Shown in pieces: positions 1 to 5,053 of a DNA stretch of 5,447 nucleotides; the stretch's first letter is position 1; every line of letters begins with the position of its first letter. Location of the stretch: NCBI GenBank assembly GCA_027483425.1, contig JAIXUR010000453.1:1-5447 (forward strand), read 5' to 3'. Under the pieces are notes generated by a model. That model had not been told where the DNA came from. It saw only the letters and a program-made list of their open reading frames with translations, and did not search any database. Position numbers and translations under genes: made by a program. This DNA comes from Cyanobacteriota bacterium. GTDB taxonomy: Bacteria > Cyanobacteriota > Cyanobacteriia > Phormidesmidales > Phormidesmidaceae.

Positions 1-1439
1 CCTGCTTCGCGGGTGAGGGTGACGTTAAGGGTGACATTCCCGTCAAAGCCCGTGAGATCAACGAGTTCAGGCAGCGGCATCACCGCCGCCGGGGCCGGGG
101 CCGCCGTCAGCCCCTGAACGGTAATCGCCTCGCCGTTGCCAATCGCCCCCAGACTGGTGGCAATACCAGTCTGAAGATTGAGGGTATACAGCGCCCCATT
201 AGACACCACAAACGCGGTGTTGACGTCCGGAGCGGAGGCCACAATTTCGAACCCGCCCAGGGTGCCGAGATCGAAACCCAGCTTACCGACCGTTTGCAAG
301 GTGCCATCGTTGGGCGGGTTTTGCAGCACCAGGCTATCCAGGGAACTGTCAAGGTTAAAGAGCTGGGTCGTGGTGCTGCCCACCAAGGAGTTGGTGTAGG
401 CAGCCCCGGTCACCCTGGGGTTTGCCCCAGCATTAAAATCATCAGCGGCAAAGGCCAGGTCGCTATCGACAAACACCTCCCCGGTATCAACATTGATCCG
501 GAAATTTTGATCGTTCTCACCCACCAGGCGCAGTCGGTCAGCCACGGGGTTAAAGTCAAAGCCCGACAGGGCCCCGCCCTCAAAGGGCTGAGACAGGCTG
601 CCCACCAGCGTTGCCTCGGCACGGTCGTCTTGGAGGGCCAGGGTATACAGCTGATTGGTGGTTGTCAGGCCGTAAATCAATCCGTTAGCCGGACGCACAT
701 CAATGCCGATCAGCGTGCCCTCGAGCCCGGTCACCGCCAGGGTCGTGGTCTGGGTCGGGGTGCGGGTGGAAAACGAGATCAGCTGATTGGCATCGGTCAG
801 CGCCAGTAGGGTGGCGTCCACGGGTGGGGTGGCAGGTGGGACGGTCGTCGCCCCGGTGAGGGCGATGACATAGTGGCCGCTCGGGGGATCGTCTCCCGCA
901 AACCCGGCTAACGGCAGACCTCCGCCCGGTCCGGTGGGAAACAAAACGCCATCAAAGGAGGTATCGGGGAAGATTTCTCCTTGGGCACTCACGGGGTCAT
1001 AGTCGAAGCCAGAAATAGCCAAGTAATAGACGCCCGGAGTCAGCAGACCTGTCCTAGACGGTAAGGTTGCCTGGGATGACCCAAAGAGATCGTCATTGCC
1101 ATAGACAGCATTGCCCAGGGCATCGAACAGAAATAATTGGGGATCTTCCAGCAGATCCGTGGGAATTCCCAAGGTATTGTCGATGGGCAATTCGAGTAAC
1201 GTCTCTCGACTCAGCGTCGTCGCCGAAAAGGGCCGATCACCGGAAATAAAAATTTGAAAGATATCGGCATCTCCGGTGAGGCCGCCAGCGATCGCCGTCA
1301 AGGGTTGCACCAGATTGGCCACGATGGAGAGGGCTCCATCGATCCGCTCTCCAGCATCCTTGACTTCGACAAAGACAACGGGCTGGGTGGGAACGGGTGG
1401 GGTCTCAGAAGCGGGGGCTTCGGCATCAAGGGGGCTCAT
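1..1439 (-). CDS. DUF4394 domain-containing protein, C-terminus cut by window edge
   Basis: This frame reads from ATG at 1439-1437 without a stop to the left edge, giving 479 residues and no frameshift. Residues 1-30 are acidic and Pro-rich with no signal peptide. Residues about 55-197 resemble the PPC/DVUA0089-type beta-sandwich found in secreted proteins (FLFDALGNAVYGNDD, LLTPGVYYLAISGFDYDP, SGHYVIALTGA). Residues about 209-446 are a clear DUF4394 domain: LIGIDVRPANGLIYGL, GFDFNPVADRLRLVGEND, FRINVDTGEV, AAYTNS, TQLFNLDSSLDSLVLQNPP. Its recurring 'xLYxL' strands suggest a propeller-like fold. The last 20 residues (DLTGFDGNVTLNVTLTREAG) look like the beginning of a DUF4114-type domain, so the full protein is probably much longer. 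Function is unknown; an exported or surface role is inferred from domain company. An in-frame HIP1 site lies at 1288-1295. The gene is divergent from the copper genes and shows no functional tie to them. Confidence 0.85.
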   Translation of the reverse strand, partial: MSPLDAEAPASETPPVPTQPVVFVEVKDAGERIDGALSIVANLVQPLTAIAGGLTGDADIFQIFISGDRPFSATTLSRETLLELPIDNTLGIPTDLLEDPQLFLFDALGNAVYGNDDLFGSSQATLPSRTGLLTPGVYYLAISGFDYDPVSAQGEIFPDTSFDGVLFPTGPGGGLPLAGFAGDDPPSGHYVIALTGATTVPPATPPVDATLLALTDANQLISFSTRTPTQTTTLAVTGLEGTLIGIDVRPANGLIYGLTTTNQLYTLALQDDRAEATLVGSLSQPFEGGALSGFDFNPVADRLRLVGENDQNFRINVDTGEVFVDSDLAFAADDFNAGANPRVTGAAYTNSLVGSTTTQLFNLDSSLDSLVLQNPPNDGTLQTVGKLGFDLGTLGGFEIVASAPDVNTAFVVSNGALYTLNLQTGIATSLGAIGNGEAITVQGLTAAPAPAAVMPLPELVDLTGFDGNVTLNVTLTREA

Positions 1440-1446
1440 GCAAACA

Positions 1447-1451
1447 CTCCT
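1447..1451 (-). promoter_or_regulatory. Shine-Dalgarno AGGAG of the DUF4394 gene
   Basis: Read on the minus strand, AGGAG lies 7 nt before the ATG at 1439. This near-ideal site fixes the start of the leftward gene. It touches the 10-nt palindrome CTAGGCCTAG (1450-1459), so a factor or structure using that palindrome would sit directly on the ribosome entry site. Confidence 0.75.
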
Positions 1452-1583
1452 AGGCCTAGTACCTAAATCACAGGTACCTGGCCGACTAAGGTTTTCATGG
1501 CCTAATACGGGCTATTTTGAGGCCTAGATTTAAATCAGGAAAAGCGTTACAAAACTTTATGATTCCTCGATCCTATCCAGGGA

Positions 1584-1603
1584 TGCTCGGCCTAGGCCGA
1601 GCA
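1584..1603. repeat. 20-nt perfect palindrome
   Basis: TGCTCGGCCTAGGCCGAGCA reads the same on both strands with no spacer. It lies about 145 bp before the leftward gene and 256 bp before atx1. Its core GGCCTAGGCC echoes the shorter palindrome CTAGGCCTAG at 1450-1459. A spacerless palindrome is a poor RNA terminator because there is no loop, but it has the form of a binding site for a dimeric protein. No known operator is recognised. Confidence 0.6.
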
Positions 1604-1690
1604 CGTTAGCTCCTGAGAGGATGTTTAGAGAGGGCATCCCCCCAGTGCGATTTTGGCCGTGGCAATATCTGGGAATTTTGTTTCCTCTCA

Positions 1691-1735
1691 GGGCGCAGGC
1701 CCTGCGCCCCTACCTGGAGACTCTTCGTCTCCCAG
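1691..1735. repeat. Pair of REP-like hairpins
   Basis: Two adjacent inverted repeats. The first, 1691-1709, has 9-nt arms GGGCGCAGG and CCTGCGCCC around one base. The second pairs 1714-1721 (CTGGAGAC) with 1727-1735 around the loop TCTTC, with one bulged C. The first motif resembles GC-rich dispersed intergenic hairpins familiar from many cyanobacterial genomes (from memory, not searched). Neither is followed by a T-run typical of an intrinsic terminator. A dispersed non-coding repeat is the likeliest reading. Confidence 0.55.
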
Positions 1736-1760
1736 AAATCTTTTGGCTCCTATCCCCTGC

Positions 1761-1788
1761 CTCCTGGCTCCTGGCTCCTGACTCCTAA
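1761..1788. repeat. Heptamer tandem array, 4 units
   Basis: Four consecutive heptamers: CTCCTGG, CTCCTGG, CTCCTGA, CTCCTAA. This matches the class of short tandemly repeated repetitive (STRR) heptanucleotides known in filamentous cyanobacteria. The array ends 71 bp before the atx1 start. Read on the minus strand it presents repeated AGGAG, but no reading frame follows in that direction, so translation use is unlikely. Confidence 0.7.
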
Positions 1789-1805
1789 AAAGACCCCCTT
1801 GACTC

Positions 1806-1819
1806 TCCAGTCCACTGGA
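1806..1819. promoter_or_regulatory. Small dyad upstream of atx1, possible operator
   Basis: TCCAGT and ACTGGA form a perfect 6-nt inverted repeat separated by CC, overlapping the end of a TTGACT element (1799-1804) and 40 bp before the atx1 ATG. The position would suit repressor control of the copper operon. The sequence does not match the CopY consensus (TACAnnTGTA) or the SmtB-type 12-2-12 repeats, so the assignment is speculative. Confidence 0.2.
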
Positions 1820-1846
1820 AGCCCCAAGATAGTCCTATCCAGAGCT

Positions 1847-1852
1847 GAGAGG
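1847..1852 (+). promoter_or_regulatory. Shine-Dalgarno GAGAGG of atx1
   Basis: GAGAGG ends 7 nt before the ATG at 1860. The in-frame TTG at 1854 would leave only one base of spacing, so this site decides for the ATG and a 64-residue product. Confidence 0.65.
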
Positions 1853-1859
1853 TTTGCCC

Positions 1860-2054
1860 ATGGCGCTCGAGTTGAAAATTCCTAATTTGGCCTGTTCTGC
1901 CTGTGTGGAAACCGTGACCAAGGCGGTACAGGCCGTTGATACCCAGGCCCAGGTCATTGCCGATCCTAAGACTAAGCAGGTCAGTATCGTGACCAGTGCC
2001 CCTGAGGCCGCTATTCAAACGGCCATTACCGCCGCTGGCTACACCATTGCCTAA
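1860..2054 (+). CDS. atx1: Atx1-type cytosolic copper chaperone (HMA domain)
   Basis: This 64-residue protein is a single heavy-metal-associated (HMA) ferredoxin-like domain. It should carry Cu(I) in the cytosol and deliver it to the N-terminal domain of a copper ATPase. The metal site is the C12-S-A-C15 pair in the loop after strand 1 (PNLACSACVETVTKAV), and the domain ends with AAITAAGYTIA-like sequence typical of the family. Its length and the motif at residues 11-15 match Synechocystis Atx1, also 64 residues with IACEAC, as I recall it. At position 61, where Synechocystis Atx1 has the copper-interacting His61, this protein has Tyr, as in bacterial CopZ. The gene ends 7 bp before the PacS-type ATPase gene, so the two are almost certainly cotranscribed; the pairing strongly supports the partner assignment. 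The alternative name CopZ would also fit. Confidence 0.92.
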   Translation: MALELKIPNLACSACVETVTKAVQAVDTQAQVIADPKTKQVSIVTSAPEAAIQTAITAAGYTIA

Positions 2055-2057
2055 GGA
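2053..2057 (+). promoter_or_regulatory. Shine-Dalgarno AAGGA of pacS inside the atx1 stop
   Basis: AAGGA begins within the TAA stop codon of atx1 and ends 4 nt before the ATG at 2062. This arrangement favours translational coupling of chaperone and pump. It also rejects the longer in-frame start at 1996, which would overlap atx1. Confidence 0.65.
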
Positions 2058-2061
2058 CCCC

Positions 2062-4314
2062 ATGGAAACCCAAACGTTTAAGCTGCGGGGCATGAGCTGT
2101 GCCGCCTGTGCTAGCGCGATCGCAGCGGCGATTCGGGCGGTACCTGGGGTCGAAGGGTGCAGCGTTAATTTTGGGGCCGAGCAGGTGGCGGTGACCTACA
2201 ACCCTAGCTCTGCCACCCTGGCCCAAATTCAGGCGGCGGTGGATGAGGCGGGCTATACCGCCCGGCCGCTGAACGACGATGGACTAGCCCCTGAAGATGA
2301 TGCGGAACAGCGCGATCGCGCCGCCGAAAACCGGCAACTCACCCGTAAAACCATCGTTAGCCTGGTTCTGGGCGGGGTGCTGTTGATCGGCTCTCTACCG
2401 ATGATGACGGGCCTGTCCATACCCCTGATTCCCATGGCGTTGCACAACCCCTGGCTGCAGCTGGTGCTGACTGCGCCGGTGCTGGGTTGGGCGGGGAATA
2501 GCTTCTTTATCAACGCCTGGAAAGCCTTCAAGCGCCACACCGCCACCATGGATACCCTGGTGGCGGTGGGCACAGGAACGGCGTTTCTCTATTCTCTCTT
2601 TCCCACCCTCTACCCAGGGTGGTTTTTGAACCAGGGGCTGACCCCCGAGGTGTACTTTGAAGCGGCGGCGGTGATTATCGCCCTGCTGCTGCTCGGTCAT
2701 CTCCTAGAAAACCGGGCCAAGGGCCAAACTTCAGCGGCGATTCGGCAGCTGATCGGCTTACAGGCCAAGACCGCGCGGGTGATTCGCCAGGGCCAGGACA
2801 TGGATATCCCCATTGTTGAGGTGGTGCTGGGGGATGTGATTTTGGTGCGTCCGGGGGAGAAAATTCCGGTCGATGGGGAGATTATCGAGGGGGCATCGAC
2901 CCTGGATGAGGCGATGGTAACCGGCGAAAGCGTGCCGGTGCAGAAAACCGTTGGCGATGAAGTGATTGGGGCGACCCTGAACAAAACCGGCAGCTTCATC
3001 TTCCGGGCTACGCGGGTGGGCAAAGACACCGTGTTGGCCCAAATCGTCAGGCTGGTGCAGCAGGCCCAGGCGGCTAAAGCGCCCATTCAGCGGTTGGCCG
3101 ACCAGGTGACCGCCTGGTTTGTGCCGGTGGTGATCGCGATCGCGATCCTCACCTTCATCGTCTGGTACACCGTCATGGGCAATGTCACCATGGCGCTGCT
3201 CACCGCCGTGGGCGTGCTGATTATTGCCTGCCCCTGTGCCCTGGGCTTGGCCACCCCCACCTCGATTATGGTCGGTACCGGCAAAGGGGCTGAGCACGGC
3301 ATTTTGATTAAGGGAGCCGACAGCCTGGAGCTGGCCCACAAAATTCAAACCATTGTGCTCGACAAAACCGGAACGATTACCCAGGGCAAACCCACCGTGA
3401 CCGATTACCTGACGGTAAACGGAACCGCCCATGAACTGCACGTCCTGACCCTAGCCGGTTCCCTAGAACGCAATTCTGAGCACCCCCTGGCGGCCGCGGT
3501 AGTGCAGTATGCCCAGACCCAGGGCGTGACCCTGGTGGAGGCCCAAGGGTTTGAGGCCGTCGCCGGTAGCGGTGTCCAAGGTTCCGTCGCGGGCCAGTGG
3601 GTGCAAATAGGTACCCACCGCTGGATGCAGGAACTCGACATCAGCACCGAGGCCCTCCAGCCGCCCTGGGAACGGCTGGAATCTGCCGGTCGCACGGTGG
3701 TCTGGCTGGCGATGGATGGCCAATTGGAAGCCATTTTGGCCATTGCCGATGCCGTCAAACCGTCTTCGTCCAGGGCCATTGCCACCCTGCAGCGCATGGG
3801 TCTGGAGGTGGTCATGCTCACCGGCGACAACCGCCGCACCGCTGAGGTGATTGCCCGCGAAGTGGGCATTACCCGCGTCTTTGCCGAGGTGCGCCCCGAC
3901 CAAAAATCGGCCCAGATCCAGACCCTACAGCGGAAGGGCCAGATCGTGGCCATGGTCGGCGACGGCATTAACGATGCCCCGGCCCTAGCCCAGGCCGACG
4001 TGGGCATAGCGATTGGAACCGGCACCGATGTGGCGATCGCCGCCAGCGACATCACCCTGATCTCCGGCGACCTGCAGGGCATCGTCACCGCCATTCAGCT
4101 CTCCCGCGCCACCATGACCAACATTCGTCAAAACCTGTTCTTTGCCTTTGTCTACAACGTGGCGGGCATTCCCCTTGCAGCGGGCGTTCTCTACCCCATC
4201 CTGGGCTGGCTGCTCAGCCCCATGATTGCCGGAGCCGCCATGGCCCTAAGCTCAGTGTCGGTGGTAACGAACGCCCTCAGACTGCGGAATTTTCGCCCCA
4301 AACTCCAACGCTAA
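2062..4314 (+). CDS. pacS: PacS-type Cu(I)-exporting P1B-ATPase
   Basis: This 750-residue pump hydrolyses ATP to move Cu(I) across a membrane; cyanobacterial PacS serves the thylakoid and feeds plastocyanin. Order: N-terminal HMA domain (about 5-70, GMSCAAC with C13 and C16), TM1-TM4 (about 97-215), actuator domain with TGES (287-290), TM5-TM6 (about 350-400) with the transport motif C390-P-C392, phosphorylation loop D434-KTGT, SEHPLA with H474-P475 for nucleotide binding, TGD (587-589), GDGINDAP (633-640), then TM7-TM8 with Y698-N699 and M727/S730/S731, the remaining P1B-1 copper-site residues. All catalytic residues are present. Length and long stretches (NTATMDTLVAVGTG-like, KGQTSAAIRQLIGLQAKTAR, SGDLQGIVTAIQLSRATMTN) match Synechococcus PacS (747 residues) as remembered, better than CtaA, its plasma-membrane paralogue. 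The start at 2062 follows AAGGA and gives the family length. HIP1 sites lie at 2116, 2312, 3136 and 4033. Confidence 0.96.
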   Translation: METQTFKLRGMSCAACASAIAAAIRAVPGVEGCSVNFGAEQVAVTYNPSSATLAQIQAAVDEAGYTARPLNDDGLAPEDDAEQRDRAAENRQLTRKTIVSLVLGGVLLIGSLPMMTGLSIPLIPMALHNPWLQLVLTAPVLGWAGNSFFINAWKAFKRHTATMDTLVAVGTGTAFLYSLFPTLYPGWFLNQGLTPEVYFEAAAVIIALLLLGHLLENRAKGQTSAAIRQLIGLQAKTARVIRQGQDMDIPIVEVVLGDVILVRPGEKIPVDGEIIEGASTLDEAMVTGESVPVQKTVGDEVIGATLNKTGSFIFRATRVGKDTVLAQIVRLVQQAQAAKAPIQRLADQVTAWFVPVVIAIAILTFIVWYTVMGNVTMALLTAVGVLIIACPCALGLATPTSIMVGTGKGAEHGILIKGADSLELAHKIQTIVLDKTGTITQGKPTVTDYLTVNGTAHELHVLTLAGSLERNSEHPLAAAVVQYAQTQGVTLVEAQGFEAVAGSGVQGSVAGQWVQIGTHRWMQELDISTEALQPPWERLESAGRTVVWLAMDGQLEAILAIADAVKPSSSRAIATLQRMGLEVVMLTGDNRRTAEVIAREVGITRVFAEVRPDQKSAQIQTLQRKGQIVAMVGDGINDAPALAQADVGIAIGTGTDVAIAASDITLISGDLQGIVTAIQLSRATMTNIRQNLFFAFVYNVAGIPLAAGVLYPILGWLLSPMIAGAAMALSSVSVVTNALRLRNFRPKLQR
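3132..3147. repeat. HIP1 octamer within a 16-nt GATCGC run
   Basis: GATCGCGATCGCGATC is a perfect palindrome that contains the HIP1 octamer GCGATCGC (3136-3143). Other HIP1 copies start at 1288, 2116, 2312, 4033 and 5273, all inside genes. Six copies in 5.4 kb, nearly one per kb, is the over-representation typical of many cyanobacteria and is the strongest taxonomic clue here. Confidence 0.8.
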
Positions 4315-4318
4315 CCAG

Positions 4319-4346
4319 TTCTGAATTTTGAATTCTGAAGTTTGAA
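4319..4346. repeat. AT-rich heptamer tandem array after pacS
   Basis: Four heptamers in a row (TTCTGAA, TTTTGAA, TTCTGAA, GTTTGAA) form two 14-nt units differing at one base, starting 5 bp after the pacS stop. A C/T-only tract (4347-4369) follows. It is a second STRR-like array of different sequence from the one at 1761. There is no hairpin or T-run, so no terminator is called and readthrough from pacS into the next gene is plausible. Confidence 0.6.
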
Positions 4347-4456
4347 TTTCCCCTCTCCCCTCCCCCTCTATGCCCCCCAACCCAATACCCCTCGCTACCC
4401 TCACCCTGCTGCTGGGCCTCGCCACCAGCACCCCCGCCCAGGGAAACCAAGATCCC

Positions 4457-4996
4457 ATGACCAACCCTGCGCGGGTACACCCTGGCCAGTTCCAGCCCAT
4501 TGAGCAACCTCTGTGGTCCAAGGTAGCGGTCACCGGGGTGGGCCTGAGCCTGATCGGGTTGGAACTGTGGTGGTTTTTACTGAGCCAGCCCAAGGCGCGC
4601 CAGGCCAGTACTGGCGACGGCGCACAAACCATCACCGTCATTGTCGACGGTGGCTACGACCCCAGCCAGATCGTCGTGCAGGCTGGGCAGCCCGTGCGGC
4701 TCAATTTCTACCGCAAAGACCCCAGCCCTTGCTTAGATGAAGTGCGCTTTCCCGATTTTCGCATTGCCCAGGCCCTGCCCGTCAACCAGACCACCGCGAT
4801 TGAGTTTACCCCCACCCAGCCGGGCCGCTACGAGTTCACCTGCGGCATGAACATGTTTCGCGGCACCATCGAAGTGCGCCCTGGGGCCAGCGCCCTGAAG
4901 GACAACGGGCCAATTCATGGAGAATCTCAATCGTTAGCTGCTCCATCATCGGCTTTTGACTCAAGAACTCTTCGGGTAGCAAATTTTACACTTTGA
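4457..4996 (+). CDS. Membrane-anchored cupredoxin-fold copper protein without His ligands
   Basis: Numbered from ATG 4457 (179 residues): a short cytosolic start, one membrane segment (about 23-42, VAVTGVGLSLIGLELWWFLL), a linker, then a cupredoxin-like domain (about 57-141): ITVIVDGGYDPSQIVVQAGQ, PVRLNFYRKDPSPC, FPDFRI, EFTPTQPGRYEFTCGMNMFRG. Candidate metal ligands are C92, C129, M131 and M133; the domain has no His. This fits Cu(I) binding on the outer or lumenal side, next to the PacS exit; the role is inferred from fold and gene order. The frame is open from ATG 4370, which adds 29 residues with a hydrophobic stretch and coding-like GC3. I prefer 4457 because the extension lacks basic residues, has no Shine-Dalgarno and would put two hydrophobic segments in series, which suits an external domain poorly. 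AGGGA lies 12 nt before 4457. The AT-richer tail after residue 141 looks unlike the rest of the gene. Confidence 0.8.
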   Translation: MTNPARVHPGQFQPIEQPLWSKVAVTGVGLSLIGLELWWFLLSQPKARQASTGDGAQTITVIVDGGYDPSQIVVQAGQPVRLNFYRKDPSPCLDEVRFPDFRIAQALPVNQTTAIEFTPTQPGRYEFTCGMNMFRGTIEVRPGASALKDNGPIHGESQSLAAPSSAFDSRTLRVANFTL

Positions 4997-5019
4997 CTAG
5001 TTTGAGCCCCTTACACTGC

Positions 5020-5045
5020 TACCGGATCTAACTACCTTGCCGGTA
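5020..5045 (+). promoter_or_regulatory. Inverted repeat in the leader of the M1 peptidase gene
   Basis: TACCGG (5020-5025) and CCGGTA (5040-5045) can pair around a 14-nt loop, ending 8 nt before the ATG at 5054 where a Shine-Dalgarno would be expected; no good one is present. Upstream lie two TTGACT boxes (4956-4961, 4993-4998) and two TTACACT boxes (4986-4992, 5011-5017), none with a convincing -10 at standard spacing. The promoter of the downstream gene probably lies in this stretch and overlaps the end of the cupredoxin gene, but I cannot place it. Confidence 0.2.
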
Positions 5046-5053
5046 AAAACAAG

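Larger units (their letters stand above)
1440..1859. other. Divergent intergenic region between DUF4394 gene and atx1
   Basis: This 420-bp stretch has no credible gene. The part nearest the leftward gene (1440-1610) is AT-richer around 1528-1562 and holds four GGCCTA motifs (1453, 1499, 1521, 1589), three of them inside AGGCCTAG or CGGCCTAGG contexts, plus the palindromes at 1450-1459, 1471-1480 (CAGGTACCTG) and 1584-1603. The part nearest atx1 (1619-1859) is built from dispersed repeat-like units: a GGATG/CATCC inverted repeat (1619-1639), two hairpins (1691-1735), a heptamer array (1761-1788) and a small dyad (1806-1819). Both divergent promoters should lie here. A TTGACT occurs at 1799-1804 but has no convincing -10 at normal spacing, so I do not call a promoter. 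Confidence 0.7.

Noticed and set aside
294..809. Plus-strand open frame of 171 codons opposite the DUF4394 gene
   Set aside because: It has no family motif, and the minus-strand frame across the same region encodes recognisable DUF4394 sequence with no stop over 479 codons. It is a shadow of GC-rich coding DNA.
1691..1709. Intrinsic terminator
   Set aside because: The stem is GC-rich but followed by CTACCTGG rather than a T-run, and no gene ends nearby in either direction.
1799..1833. Sigma-70 promoter for atx1 using TTGACT at 1799
   Set aside because: The nearest -10-like sequence, GATAGT at 1828, leaves a 23-nt spacer, and nothing fits at 16-18 nt.
1571..1842. Direct repeat TCCTATCCAG at 1571-1580 and 1833-1842, as ends of a mobile element
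   Set aside because: The match is only 10 nt, the DNA between has no transposase, and there are no matching terminal inverted repeats. Chance or shared pyrimidine-rich composition is enough to explain it.
1854..1859. TTG start for Atx1 giving two extra residues
   Set aside because: It is one base from the GAGAGG site, whereas ATG 1860 has 7-nt spacing and gives the 64-residue length of Synechocystis Atx1.
1996..2061. N-terminal extension of PacS by 22 residues
   Set aside because: It would overlap the end of atx1 in another frame, lacks a ribosome site, and exceeds the family length; METQTFKLRGMSCAAC from 2062 starts just as PacS proteins do.
1785..2093. Minus-strand open frame of 102 codons across atx1
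   Set aside because: It covers the Atx1 gene on the other strand and gives a Gly/Leu-rich translation with no motif.
2758..3441. Long minus-strand open frames inside pacS (also 3405-4094 and 3463-3903)
   Set aside because: They lie wholly opposite conserved P-type ATPase motifs, and their translations are compositionally biased (His/Gly/Arg-rich or Ser/Thr-rich) without domains. They are antisense shadows.
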